Shown here piece after piece: positions 27,561 to 36,138 of a DNA stretch of 64,000 nucleotides (within the stretch, counting starts at the first letter, position 1; each line of letters begins with the position of its first letter). The notes below the pieces were generated by a model. The model was not told the DNA's origin. It was given only the letters and a program-made list of their open reading frames with translations, and did no database searches. Made by a program: the position numbers and the translations under genes. The stretch lies in contig JAFXQK010000064.1 in NCBI GenBank assembly GCA_017527205.1, forward strand, positions 62,001 through 126,000, read 5' to 3'. Source of the stretch: Lachnospiraceae bacterium. Its GTDB lineage: Bacteria; Bacillota; Clostridia; Lachnospirales; Lachnospiraceae.

Positions 27561-28031
27561 ATGAGGTTTGTAATTCAGAGGGTTAGGAGCGCAAGTGTTA
27601 CAATTGACGGAGCAGTAGTCGGCTCCATTGAAAGAGGATTTTTAATTTTGATTGGCATTTGTTCAGAGGACACAAAGGAAATTGCCGATAAGATGCTTCA
27701 TAAGGCATTAGGTCTTCGGATTTTTGAGGATGCGGACGGAAAAACCAATTTGGATCTTAATACGGTTGACGGAAAGGTTCTTTTGATTTCGCAGTTTACG
27801 TTATATGCAGATTGTCGTAAAGGAAATCGGCCTTCTTTTACAAATGCCGCGACCCCTGCCATCGCAGAGCCTCTTTATGAATATATGATAAAGGAATGTG
27901 AATCCCTTTTGGGAAAGGATCGCGTACAGACTGGTCGCTTTGGCGCTGACATGAAGGTTTCTTTATTAAATGATGGTCCCTTCACCGTTGTTTTGGATTC
28001 AGACGAAATCCTGCCCAAAGTGCATTGCTAA
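27561..28031 (+). CDS. dtd: D-aminoacyl-tRNA deacylase
   Basis: Removes D-amino acids (and glycine misplaced on tRNA-Ala) from tRNA. The 156 residues start [17 protein letters not shown] and contain both family motifs, SQFTLYAD near 78 and the NDGPFT (Gly-cis-Pro type) motif near 138. ATG 27561 follows CAGGAGAATTTAGG. The 106-bp gap after the Nudix gene suggests it may have its own promoter. Confidence 0.96.
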   Translation: MRFVIQRVRSASVTIDGAVVGSIERGFLILIGICSEDTKEIADKMLHKALGLRIFEDADGKTNLDLNTVDGKVLLISQFTLYADCRKGNRPSFTNAATPAIAEPLYEYMIKECESLLGKDRVQTGRFGADMKVSLLNDGPFTVVLDSDEILPKVHC

Positions 28032-28144
28032 GATAATTATGTAACATTATCGTGCGAAAATTGTTCTTTCTTTTACATTCGTGCCATGCTATACTGTTTT
28101 CAATGAATTACAAAACATCATTTTCATATGAAGGAGGAAAAAGT

Positions 28145-29737
28145 ATGCCACCCATCACTACACCATTAATTATTATTGCTATTGTCATTGCTGTCTTTTT
28201 GCTAATCATTGCTTCCGGTTACGTAAAAGCGTCACCTGATACGGCGATGATCATCTCAGGTCTTCGTAAGAAGCCTAAGGTACTGATTGGTAAAGCCGGA
28301 GTTAAGTTTCCTTTCTTAGAGAGAAAGGATGAACTGAATCTTCAGTTGATTCCGATCGACGTTAAGACCAGCAATGCTGTTCCTACCGCTGACTACATCA
28401 ACATCAACGTTGATGCAACGGTTAACGTAAAAATCAGTGACAATTCAGAAAAGCTTTGGCTTGCAGCTCAGAACTTCCTGAATAAAAAGCCTGATTACAT
28501 AGCAAGAGTTGCCAGAGAGGTTCTGGAAGGTAACGTTCGTGAAATCGTTGGTAAGATGGCATTGGAAGAAATGGTATCCGATCGTCAGAAATTTGCAACT
28601 CTTGTTAAAGAGAATGCAGAACCCGACCTTGCAGCCATGGGTCTTGACATCGTATCCTTCAACGTACAGAACTTCGTTGACGGAAACGGCGTTATTGAAA
28701 ACCTCGGTGTTGATAACATTGTAAAGATTCAGAAGAATGCTGCCATTTCCCGTGCTGAAAGCGAAAAGGAAATCGCTAAGGCTCAGGCAATGGCACGTAA
28801 GGAAGCAAATGATGCACAGGTAACCTCCGATTTGGAGATCGCAAATGCAAAGGCAAGAGCCGAGAAGGAGAAATCCATTGTTCAGGCAAATGCCGAGAGA
28901 GAAGCACAGGAAGCAAAGATTAGTGCTGATACCCTGATTGCTCAGAAGGAAAATGAACTGGCCATCACCAAGGCAGAATTGCAGCAGTCCGCTGATACCA
29001 AGAAGGCTATTGCAGATGCTGCATATCAGATCCAGCAAGAGACCGAGCGTAAAACCATCGAGATTACGACGGCAGATGCTAACATTGCTCGTCAGGAGAA
29101 GGAAATTCTGTTGAAGCGCAAAGAGGCTGAGGTTATGGAGCAGTCCCTGGATGCAGAAGTCAAGAAAAAGGCTGAGGCAGAGAAATTTGCTCGTCAGCAA
29201 CAGGCAGATGCACAGCTCTATGAAATCCAGAGAAACTCTGAAGCACAGCTGTTTGAGCGTCAGAAGAGGGCAGAAGCAGAGAAGTTCGAGAAGGAAAAAG
29301 AAGCAGAAGCTAAGAAGGCTACTGCAGACGCTCAGAAGTATACCATGGAGCAGGAAGCAGAAGGTATCCGTGCAAAGGGTCTTGCAGAGGCAGAAGCCAT
29401 TCGTGCAAAGTCTCTTGCAGAGGCAGAAGGTATCGAAAAGAAGGCAATCGCAATGCAGAAGATGGGCGAGGCAGCCGTACTCGATATGTACTTCAAGGCA
29501 TTGCCTGACGTAGTAAAGAACGCTGCAGAGCCTCTGAGCCAGGTAGACAAGATCACCATGTATGGTGACGGAAATTCTGCTAAGCTGGTAAAGGACATCA
29601 TGGGTACCGTAGTTCAGGTAACTGATGGCATGAAGGAGTCCACGGGCGTTGATCTGAGTGCAGTTCTTGCAGGCTTCCTTGGCGGAAAGGTCGCTCAAAA
29701 TGCCACGACGGCACCTGCACCCGCTAGCGAAAAGTAA
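28145..29737 (+). CDS. Flotillin family membrane-scaffold protein
   Basis: 530 residues. An N-terminal hydrophobic segment (TPLIIIAIVIAVFLLIIASG) anchors it, then an SPFH/band 7 domain (about 25-200), then a long Ala/Glu/Lys coiled coil (about 205-440) with many EA and AEA repeats, as in FloT/YuaG. The C-terminal stretch holds Gly-rich LSAVLAGFLGGKVA. ATG 28145 follows AAGGAGG; an upstream GTG frame start is spurious. An extended -10 (TGCTATACT, near 28088-28096) lies in the leader. No NfeD partner gene is adjacent. A terminator follows. Confidence 0.9.
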   Translation: MPPITTPLIIIAIVIAVFLLIIASGYVKASPDTAMIISGLRKKPKVLIGKAGVKFPFLERKDELNLQLIPIDVKTSNAVPTADYININVDATVNVKISDNSEKLWLAAQNFLNKKPDYIARVAREVLEGNVREIVGKMALEEMVSDRQKFATLVKENAEPDLAAMGLDIVSFNVQNFVDGNGVIENLGVDNIVKIQKNAAISRAESEKEIAKAQAMARKEANDAQVTSDLEIANAKARAEKEKSIVQANAEREAQEAKISADTLIAQKENELAITKAELQQSADTKKAIADAAYQIQQETERKTIEITTADANIARQEKEILLKRKEAEVMEQSLDAEVKKKAEAEKFARQQQADAQLYEIQRNSEAQLFERQKRAEAEKFEKEKEAEAKKATADAQKYTMEQEAEGIRAKGLAEAEAIRAKSLAEAEGIEKKAIAMQKMGEAAVLDMYFKALPDVVKNAAEPLSQVDKITMYGDGNSAKLVKDIMGTVVQVTDGMKESTGVDLSAVLAGFLGGKVAQNATTAPAPASEK

Positions 29738-29798
29738 GCAGAAGATAGCGAAAAGTAAGCAGAAGAGTAGTTGATTACGTAATTTATTTAAGAATGGA

Positions 29799-29837
29799 AA
29801 AACTCCCAGAGATTAAGTTTTATCTTTGGGAGTTTTT
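29799..29837 (+). terminator. Rho-independent terminator after flotillin gene
   Basis: AACTCCCAGAGAT (29801-29813) pairs with ATCTTTGGGAGTT (29822-29834) with one wobble pair, followed by TTT. It lies about 60 bp after the flotillin stop. Confidence 0.85.
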
Positions 29838-29887
29838 AGTGTCTATTTATTTTTTTTGGTATATGTTTGAGCGAATTTATGGTATAT

Positions 29888-30919
29888 TTATTTGTCAGTT
29901 GTTTGGCGCCAATTTCTAGTTTCCTTGGAAACATTGTTGGCCGCCTTCGCATAGATATTTGTTGTTTCCAAACGCTTATGATTCATGCGATTTTGAAGCG
30001 CCAGGATGTCATGTCCGCCATATTTGGGATCACGCATGTAAAATTCCATGGCAAAGCTGGATCTTAACTTATGACAATTGATCGTGCCATAACGATCCGG
30101 AAGCGCTGCGTTGACATACTTCGGTACAATATTTTCATATTGGCGAACCGTGAGCCTTGTCCCTTTTTCCGAAATGATAAGCGGATCCGATGGTCCATTA
30201 AACATCGGCAGGCTTTGTTCTTTTTCCAACATATAATCCCTAAGATATTCGGCGGCCTCATCAGAAAAAAATACCTTATTGATGGATCCACCTTTTCTTG
30301 TCACTATAATGCTACATTCAGACAAATCCACGTCATGGTTATCCGCCCCCTGTAATTCAGCTGCGCGAAGGCCTGTATCCAGAAGCAAAAAAACCATCGC
30401 TAAATCACGTTTTACATAGCGTTTATGCAAGGATTTTTCGCGATCCGTTAATCCAGTGCCATAGATAATTGTATTTAATAATTGTTCTTGTTCCTGTAAA
30501 TTTAAATATACGACATAGTCCTTTTTCGGTACGTCAACGCGTTGTACGCCCAATACCGGATTATACGATATGGCACGCAAAGTATTTGCCAAATAATTGT
30601 ACATGGAGGAAATCGATGATTTCATGCGTGCTATGGTCGGTTTTTCATGATTTTCTGAATAATTACCAATAAATAAGTCGATATCCTCAACTGTCAGACG
30701 GTCCATGTCCGTTGGCTGAATATCCTTTACGTTTTTTCCCTGAAATACACGCACGTTTTTTACAACATATTCAAAAAATGTTTTCAAATTTCTCGCATAA
30801 CCAATTCTGGTTGCAATTCCTCGATCATTTGCGCGTACAATTAAATAACCTTTACAGAAATCCGGCAAGGCATCGACAAGCTCATATAAAGTTTGTGTAT
30901 TTGACTTTTTTTCCCTCAT
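29888..30919 (-). CDS. Tyrosine recombinase/integrase family protein
   Basis: 343 residues. An N-terminal SAM-like core-binding domain (about 15-125) is followed by the catalytic domain: DTGLRAAEL (Arg I), a beta-hairpin Lys in VTRKGGSINK, HKLRSSFA (H-x-x-R) and MNHKRLETTNIYAK with the nucleophile Tyr. All six catalytic residues appear present. No excisionase, att repeats, tRNA or cargo genes flank it, so it looks like a resident XerC/D-like recombinase rather than part of an intact mobile element. No strong ribosome site is seen; ATG 30919 or GTG 30925 are both possible. Confidence 0.88.
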   Translation of the reverse strand: MREKKSNTQTLYELVDALPDFCKGYLIVRANDRGIATRIGYARNLKTFFEYVVKNVRVFQGKNVKDIQPTDMDRLTVEDIDLFIGNYSENHEKPTIARMKSSISSMYNYLANTLRAISYNPVLGVQRVDVPKKDYVVYLNLQEQEQLLNTIIYGTGLTDREKSLHKRYVKRDLAMVFLLLDTGLRAAELQGADNHDVDLSECSIIVTRKGGSINKVFFSDEAAEYLRDYMLEKEQSLPMFNGPSDPLIISEKGTRLTVRQYENIVPKYVNAALPDRYGTINCHKLRSSFAMEFYMRDPKYGGHDILALQNRMNHKRLETTNIYAKAANNVSKETRNWRQTTDK

Positions 30920-30960
30920 AATCACTTATTAGCCACTTCTGGCCTAAAATCCTTATTGTA

Positions 30961-30990
30961 CTCTTCGGAAAATCAGCATTTTCCGAAGAG
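30961..30990. terminator. Perfect 13-bp hairpin, probable terminator
   Basis: CTCTTCGGAAAAT (30961-30973), loop CAGC, ATTTTCCGAAGAG (30978-30990). It lies downstream of the AI-2E gene and upstream of the recombinase on the minus strand. T tracts on either side are weak, but position suits termination between the two genes. Confidence 0.65.
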
Positions 30991-31040
30991 TTATATTTTC
31001 TAAAATTTTACTCTTCCTGGCTTGATTACTATATTTACAG

Positions 31041-32462
31041 TTATTGTGATTGATCATCCGTAGTTTTATCACTTGGTTTTTTCTTTTTTACAGGCGGTTT
31101 TTGCGTGGTTGTTTTGGTCATTAAATCACCCGTGACAATTTCAGAGGAATCACTAATGAATTGTTGGCCAAATTGGTACACGTCTTTATATTTTTTGTTT
31201 TGTTTTCCTTCAGGAATGTATTTGTGTAGACCGGCGTCATCAATTGCACATACATAGGTATATTCATCCGTTTCAATGGGCAAATCCTTCTTTTTCAGCT
31301 TCATTTCAATTCTGGACTTAATTGCAGCATAAATCACGGCAAATAAAGGCACGCCGATCAACATTCCCGGGATACCCCACATACCGCCAAATAAGGTAAT
31401 GGAGAAAATAACCCAGAAACTGGAAAGTCCCGTAGAGTCTCCTAAAATGAATGGCCCAAGGATGTTCCCGTCAAATTGTTGTAATATAAAAACGAAAATT
31501 GCAAAATAGAGACAGTTAATGGGATGCATTGGGTCCACAATAAATAACAATAAAATTGATGGAATCGCTCCCAAGAACGGGCCAAAAAAGGGAATAATAT
31601 TCGTAAAGCCAATAATGACACTGATTAGCGAGGCATATGGCATCTGCATAATCGTTGTTCCAATAAAGCATAATAGGCCGATAATAATGGAATCCAATAC
31701 CTTTCCACCGACAAATCCACCAAAGGTTCTGTGAACAAATTTAACATTATTAATGACAATATTTCCGGCATTAATATCATGCGTTGCAAACACAATTTTC
31801 TTGAATTGTCCTGCAAATTTCTCTTTGTTAATCATAACATATACGGAAATAATGATACCAATCACTAAATTCCACAAGACCTTAATACTACTTAATACAC
31901 TTAAGGATACGGCTTTCAGTATGTCACTCGTCTTCTCTAACACTGTCGTATTGATCCAGGTATTGATCTCTGCAGAATAAGTATCAAGGAGCTTCATCGC
32001 ATTATCTCTGATAATGGGATTATCTTCCAAAATTTTATTCAGCCAATTTGTTATATTATCAACATAGACATCGAAATTATTTGCAATGCTAATGACACTG
32101 GGAACAATTTTAGCAATTAACATGTAAATCAATTCATAAATTAACAAGAAAAATAAGGTTAAGGTAACTAGAATGCAGAATAATCTTGTAAAACCCTCTC
32201 TTCTCTTTGTCTTTTTCAGATGAATTTTATCACACAAGGGAATAACGATTCGAATTTCTAAATAATCCAGAACAGGTGACAGCAGGTAGGCTATGACTAA
32301 GCCAAACATCACCGGCATTAAGATCTTAATAACTCTTCCAACATTTTCCAACAATCTAGATCCATGAAACATAAGATAATAGATGCCAAGACAGGCTGAA
32401 ATTACAAGAAATGCCGTGATACCCCAAGCAACATATTTATTGTTCAAATTAAATTTTTTCAT
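31041..32462 (-). CDS. AI-2E family transporter (permease)
   Basis: 473 residues with about eight membrane helices and a short Lys/Thr-rich cytoplasmic tail. The segments PVMFGLVIAYLLSPVLDYLE near 50 and GFTNIIPFFGPFLGAIPSILLL near 290, then GGMWGIPGMLIGVPLFAVIYA near 365, are typical of the family (formerly UPF0118, TqsA/YdbI/YtvI). Members export signalling compounds or act as Na+/H+ antiporters; substrate cannot be read. The gene is more A/T-rich than its neighbours. ATG 32462 follows GGTGGAAG; GTG 32480 is an alternative. Confidence 0.88.
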   Translation of the reverse strand: MKKFNLNNKYVAWGITAFLVISACLGIYYLMFHGSRLLENVGRVIKILMPVMFGLVIAYLLSPVLDYLEIRIVIPLCDKIHLKKTKRREGFTRLFCILVTLTLFFLLIYELIYMLIAKIVPSVISIANNFDVYVDNITNWLNKILEDNPIIRDNAMKLLDTYSAEINTWINTTVLEKTSDILKAVSLSVLSSIKVLWNLVIGIIISVYVMINKEKFAGQFKKIVFATHDINAGNIVINNVKFVHRTFGGFVGGKVLDSIIIGLLCFIGTTIMQMPYASLISVIIGFTNIIPFFGPFLGAIPSILLLFIVDPMHPINCLYFAIFVFILQQFDGNILGPFILGDSTGLSSFWVIFSITLFGGMWGIPGMLIGVPLFAVIYAAIKSRIEMKLKKKDLPIETDEYTYVCAIDDAGLHKYIPEGKQNKKYKDVYQFGQQFISDSSEIVTGDLMTKTTTQKPPVKKKKPSDKTTDDQSQ

Positions 32463-32611
32463 AAAACGCTTCCACCCCACCCCAAAGTATCAAGTTAGTT
32501 CTAAAAATCATCATTACTCTTCTATTTTATTCCATCATAAAATATCATACATCAAATTAGGGGAATAAACAAGTCATATCCTAAAAACCTGTTATTTTCC
32601 TCAGGAAAGTG

Positions 32612-32640
32612 TTGAGAGTTGCGTAAAAACGCGATAGAAT
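32612..32640 (+). promoter_or_regulatory. Promoter of the TtcA-like gene
   Basis: TTGAGA (32612-32617), 17 bp, TAGAAT (32635-32640), about 40 bp before the start. The spacer contains a small dyad, GCGT-AAAA-ACGC. Consensus match only. Confidence 0.6.
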
Positions 32641-32680
32641 AAGAAAAGTATACATCCATACATTAAGAAAGGGACTTAAG

Positions 32681-33400
32681 ATGAAATTACAACAGCTATT
32701 GAGCCATGTTCGTAAGGCTGTGGACGACTATCATATGATTGAAGATGGAGATAGAATTGCCGTCGGTATCTCAGGAGGTAAGGACAGCCTAACATTACTG
32801 GAGGCATTACATTCCTTACGCTTTTTCTATCCCAAGAAATTTGAGATATGTGCCATCACGGTGGATTTAGGCTTTAAAAATATTGATTTCAGCAAAATAG
32901 CTGAAATCTGTGAAAAGAAAAATATACCATATAATGTAATTCCTACAGAAATCTCTCAAATCATCTTTGAGGATCGAAAAGAAACCAATCCCTGTTCCTT
33001 ATGTGCAAAAATGAGAAAAGGTGCATTAAACACCTTTGCAAAGGAAAATGGATGTAATAAAATTGCTTATGCCCACCATAAAGATGATATCGTCGAGACT
33101 ATGATGATGTCATTAATCTATGAAGGAAGGTTTCATACCTTTTCTCCCGTCACATACTTGGATCGCATGGATCTCACAGTCATCCGTCCTTTAATGTATG
33201 TCAATGAGGCTGACGTCATTGGATTCGCAAACAAATATGAGTTACCTGTTCTAAAAAGCCCTTGCCCGGCAGACGGCTATACCAAACGACAATATGTCAA
33301 AGACATGCTCCGTCAACTGAATCTGGAGAATCCAGGCGTAAAAAATAGAATGTTTACGGCAATTCAAGACAGTAAAATTCAAGGATGGCCAAAGCCATAA
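32681..33400 (+). CDS. TtcA-like tRNA 2-thiolation ATPase (PP-loop)
   Basis: 239 residues. The PP-loop SGGKDS lies at 31-36. The pair CSLC near 106-109 and the single Cys in SPCPADGYTKRQ near 203 provide the three Fe-S cluster ligands known in TtcA. This enzyme class adenylates and thiolates cytidine 32 in tRNA. The family also includes related proteins with other tRNA targets, so 2-thiocytidine is likely but not proven. It is convergent with the LysM gene (20 bp between stops). Confidence 0.85.
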   Translation: MKLQQLLSHVRKAVDDYHMIEDGDRIAVGISGGKDSLTLLEALHSLRFFYPKKFEICAITVDLGFKNIDFSKIAEICEKKNIPYNVIPTEISQIIFEDRKETNPCSLCAKMRKGALNTFAKENGCNKIAYAHHKDDIVETMMMSLIYEGRFHTFSPVTYLDRMDLTVIRPLMYVNEADVIGFANKYELPVLKSPCPADGYTKRQYVKDMLRQLNLENPGVKNRMFTAIQDSKIQGWPKP

Positions 33401-33420
33401 ACAACGAATCTTTTAACAAA

Positions 33421-33855
33421 CTAATCTGCAATAAAATCTGTTGAATAATAGGGAATAATTAGCATCTTTCCAGCCTTGACGTCATCTTCGTCATGTATGT
33501 GATTGATGCTTTTTACTTCCTCAATATAAGAAACATGATTATAATACTCTGAATCCATATATTGATCTGCAACCTTCCACAAAGTATCTCCATACTCTAG
33601 CTGAACGCTGGTATAGTACTTATACTTTTGACCATGCTCGCCCTGCGCCTTCCCCTTAATGGAAAAAGCTCCTATCGTCATTGCAAAAACAATAAGAACG
33701 CCTAATATGCTAAATGCAACGCGCATTCTGGCCTCTCTTCTCTGACGAGCCTTTTGCCTGGCAAAAATCATTCTTCTTTTATTTTCATAGGACATATTTT
33801 CATAAGCTATATTCTCATGACACAATGTTTCTCTTGTTCTTTCCTGCTTTCTCAT
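33421..33855 (-). CDS. LysM-domain membrane protein, YneA-like SOS division inhibitor candidate
   Basis: 144 residues. A charged N-terminal cytoplasmic part (about 1-45, many Arg/Glu) leads to one membrane helix (VAFSILGVLIVFAMTIGAF), then an extracellular LysM-like domain (YTSVQLEYGDTLWKVADQY ... AGKMLIIPYY). This is the layout of YneA, which is divergent from lexA in Bacillus and blocks division after DNA damage. It shares the LexA-box region with lexA here too. ATG 33855 follows GGAGAGGTG; longer frames from a TTG at 33888 overlap the boxes and are not likely. Confidence 0.78.
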   Translation of the reverse strand: MRKQERTRETLCHENIAYENMSYENKRRMIFARQKARQRREARMRVAFSILGVLIVFAMTIGAFSIKGKAQGEHGQKYKYYTSVQLEYGDTLWKVADQYMDSEYYNHVSYIEEVKSINHIHDEDDVKAGKMLIIPYYSTDFIAD

Positions 33856-33870
33856 ACGAATCACCTCTCC

Positions 33871-33974
33871 AAAACATGCGTTCGCCAAACATTTGTTCTT
33901 ATATTTGCATTATATCGAACATACATTCTTTTGTCAATACAAAAATCGAACATATTTTTGGGAATATATGTTTG
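33871..33974. promoter_or_regulatory. Array of five LexA (DinR)-type SOS boxes
   Basis: Against the Gram-positive consensus CGAAC-N4-GTTCG, I read AAAC-ATGC-GTTCG (33872-33884), AAAC-ATTT-GTTC (33887-33898), CGAAC-ATAC-ATTC (33916-33928), CGAAC-ATAT-TTTTG (33947-33960) and GAAT-ATAT-GTTTG (33962-33974). Each has one to three mismatches. They fill the shared region between the LysM gene and lexA; the last overlaps the lexA -35. Confidence 0.75.
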
Positions 33975-33999
33975 CTTTTTCAAAAATATGTGTTATAAT
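33972..33999 (+). promoter_or_regulatory. lexA promoter
   Basis: TTGCTT (33972-33977), 16 bp, TATAAT (33994-33999), 48 bp before the lexA ATG. The -35 is covered by the fifth LexA-like box, consistent with autorepression. Confidence 0.65.
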
Positions 34000-34047
34000 T
34001 AGCTCAGCTGATTACATGTCTTGTATTCTTTTAAGGAGGAAAAACAT

Positions 34048-34665
34048 ATGGCCGCGGGAAAAATTACGAATAAACAATTAGAGATTTTGAATTATATAAA
34101 GGATGAGATTTTGAAAAGGGGATATCCGCCTACTGTTCGGGAAATTTGTGAGACCGTTCATTTGAAGTCCACCTCCTCCGTTCACTCTCATTTAGAGACT
34201 CTAGAGAAAAATGGATATATTCGGAGAGATCCTACGAAACCCCGTGCCATCGAAATCTGCGATGACAGCTTCCAGATGGTTCGTACCGAGATGGTTAGCA
34301 TTCCTGTTGTCGGCAACGTGGCTGCCGGTCAGCCCATCCTTGCCGAAGAGAATATTCAGGATTATTTTCCCGTTCCTGCTGACAGGGTCCCACGCGGTGA
34401 CTCCTTTATGTTGAACGTGCGTGGCGATTCCATGATTAATGCCGGAATTTTCGACGGTGACCGTCTCCTTGTTCATTGCTGCGATACGGCTCATAATGGA
34501 GAAATTGTAGTTGCCTTAATCGATGACTCTGCTACCGTAAAGACATTTTACAAAGAAAAAGGTCACATTCGGCTTCAGCCGGAAAATGACACGATGGATC
34601 CCATCATTGTTGATGACTGTAAGATTATGGGAAAAGTATTCGGAGTCTTCCGCTTTTACCGTTAA
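34048..34665 (+). CDS. lexA: LexA SOS repressor
   Basis: 205 residues. The N-terminal winged helix (about 1-65) includes [20 protein letters not shown] and a wing [16 protein letters not shown]. The cleavage site is A93-G94 in NVAAGQP, the catalytic Ser128 is in GDSM and Lys165 in ATVKTF. RecA filaments trigger self-cleavage and lift repression of repair genes. ATG 34048 follows AAGGAGG. It is divergent from the LysM gene. Confidence 0.97.
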   Translation: MAAGKITNKQLEILNYIKDEILKRGYPPTVREICETVHLKSTSSVHSHLETLEKNGYIRRDPTKPRAIEICDDSFQMVRTEMVSIPVVGNVAAGQPILAEENIQDYFPVPADRVPRGDSFMLNVRGDSMINAGIFDGDRLLVHCCDTAHNGEIVVALIDDSATVKTFYKEKGHIRLQPENDTMDPIIVDDCKIMGKVFGVFRFYR

Positions 34666-34809
34666 CTAAAATCATATTACACCATTATGTTCATAAATTG
34701 GAATCCTACCGTATAGTTTTCCTCGTTTTCGTTCATACTGTTATTGCTTAGCGAATACGCTTTGCATCACTTTATTTGGCGCTGAAAGGAAGCGCAGAAA
34801 CGAGGAGCT

Positions 34810-35019
34810 ATGGAAAATAAGTTTTTGGACGCTACTGCCCTTACGGTTGCCATTGTTGGTGCACTAAACTGGGCTCTTATCGGTATTTTCCGTTTTGACC
34901 TGGTTGCATTTCTGTTCGGTGATATGTCTTGGTTCTCCAGAATCGTTTATATCATCGTTGGACTGTGCGGGATTTATCTGTTCAGTTTCTATATGCGACT
35001 TTCCAGGGAACGCAATTGA
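34810..35019 (+). CDS. DUF378 small membrane protein
   Basis: 69 residues with two membrane helices. The sequence LTVAIVGALNWALIGIFRFDLVAFLFG and the IVYIIVGLCGIYL segment match DUF378 (YuzA-like) proteins of Firmicutes. Function unknown. ATG 34810 follows ACGAGG. A hairpin GCGCT/AGCGC lies just before the ribosome site. It is transcribed alone and convergent with rsfS. Confidence 0.88.
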   Translation: MENKFLDATALTVAIVGALNWALIGIFRFDLVAFLFGDMSWFSRIVYIIVGLCGIYLFSFYMRLSRERN

Positions 35020-35034
35020 CGATAAGAAAAAAAG

Positions 35035-35066
35035 AAAGGAGTTCGGAACGTTCCGAACTCCTTTTT
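35035..35066. terminator. Bidirectional terminator between DUF378 gene and rsfS
   Basis: A perfect palindrome, AAAGGAGTTCGGAA meeting its complement TTCCGAACTCCTTT, flanked by A and T tracts on both sides. It serves both convergent genes. Confidence 0.85.
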
Positions 35067-35110
35067 CATATGCACAATTCTTTCTTTTTCCGCACTAAAT
35101 TACAATTTCT

Positions 35111-35467
35111 TTATTGTAATTCATCAGCGCTCATAATCTTTCCGTCTCTCCAGATTCTCTCCAGGTCAAACAACAAACGGTTTTCTTTATCAAAAATATG
35201 AACAATCACGTCACCGAAATCCATTAATACCCAATTTGCGGTATCATAGCCTTCGATTTGTCTGCAATCATATCCAGCGCGCCCCAACACTTCCTGCACA
35301 TTGTCACACATCGCACGAATTTGATTAGGATTCGTACCTCCTGCGATCAGAAAATAATCCGCAATTACGCTAACTTCACTGATATCAATTACTTTTATGT
35401 CCTCTGCCTTTTTGTCTTCCATGGCCTGAATGGCAAGCTTAGCCATCTGTATTGAAGTTTGTTCCAT
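35111..35467 (-). CDS. rsfS: Ribosome silencing factor RsfS
   Basis: 118 residues. Binds ribosomal protein L14 and blocks subunit joining when nutrients are short. Family motifs are VIDISEVSVIADYFLIAGG near 25-43 and EGYDTANWVLMDFGDVIVHIF near 72-92. ATG follows AAAGGAGACGG. It is the last gene of the obgE-yhbY-nadD-yqeK-rsfS run. Confidence 0.95.
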   Translation of the reverse strand: MEQTSIQMAKLAIQAMEDKKAEDIKVIDISEVSVIADYFLIAGGTNPNQIRAMCDNVQEVLGRAGYDCRQIEGYDTANWVLMDFGDVIVHIFDKENRLLFDLERIWRDGKIMSADELQ

Positions 35468-35482
35468 CTTCCGTCTCCTTTA

Positions 35483-36070
35483 TCATTCACAATTCTTTGT
35501 ATAATACTGATAGGTTTTCAGCGTCATGGGATCAATTTCTCCCTTTCCACTCTTTAAGTACTCCAAAGTATCCTTCAAAATTTTAATCATGGCTTGATCT
35601 AAATTTTCAAAAGCAAGTTTGCGTACTTCCGTAAGATTTGGGGCTTGCTTTCTGCCCGGTTCAATATAATCCGCAATAAATATGATCTTTTCAAGCTCTG
35701 ACATGCCAGGTCTTCCTGTCGTGTGCCACTCAATGGCATTTAAAATATCCTCATCCTCAATGCCATATTCCGTTTTAGCGAGAAATGCGCCGACTTTTCC
35801 ATGGAGCAGATAAGGATTCCGCTTCTCAATGTCAGAAACGGACAAATTATTTTTATTGCAAACCTTTAGAAGCTTCTCATCACTCAAACATTTTGCACAA
35901 TCATGAAGAAGACCAGCAAGCTGTGCCTGCCAAACAGGCATGCCATACTTCATTGCCATGGAAGCAGCCGTAAATTCCACGCCCAGCGTATGCTGAAATC
36001 TTTTACCAGTTTGCACCTCTTCCATTGCATTTGTCAATTTTTTGAGTATGTCATCGTCTTTCTTCGGCAT
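35483..36070 (-). CDS. yqeK: YqeK family HD-domain hydrolase (Ap4A hydrolase)
   Basis: 195 residues. HD-domain metal residues are visible in RFQHTLGVEF and GLLHDCAK, then HGKVGAFLA and EWHTTGRPGM with a closing ADYIEPGR. YqeK proteins split diadenosine tetraphosphate symmetrically. It sits between nadD and rsfS as in Bacillus. ATG 36070 follows AAGAGG; an upstream in-frame ATG would overlap nadD and lacks a ribosome site. Confidence 0.93.
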   Translation of the reverse strand: MPKKDDDILKKLTNAMEEVQTGKRFQHTLGVEFTAASMAMKYGMPVWQAQLAGLLHDCAKCLSDEKLLKVCNKNNLSVSDIEKRNPYLLHGKVGAFLAKTEYGIEDEDILNAIEWHTTGRPGMSELEKIIFIADYIEPGRKQAPNLTEVRKLAFENLDQAMIKILKDTLEYLKSGKGEIDPMTLKTYQYYTKNCE

Positions 36071-36138
36071 GAAAACGAACCTCTTTTCTTTCCCTATCGT
36101 ATTTCCCCATGGAATCAAAAACATTCCATTTCTTATAC

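Noticed and set aside
28445..29698. Long 417-codon minus-strand frame across the flotillin gene
   Set aside because: It mirrors the low-complexity Ala/Glu/Lys codons of the coiled coil; its Leu/Cys-rich product, lack of ribosome site and position inside a clear gene mark it as a shadow.
29888..30919. Possible integrated mobile element marked by a tyrosine recombinase
   Set aside because: Only the recombinase gene is present; no excisionase, replication or cargo genes, no tRNA target and no flanking direct repeats are visible, and neighbours are housekeeping genes.
32618..32634. GCGT-AAAA-ACGC dyad in the spacer of the TtcA-like gene promoter as an operator
   Set aside because: Only four paired bases; too short to separate from chance.
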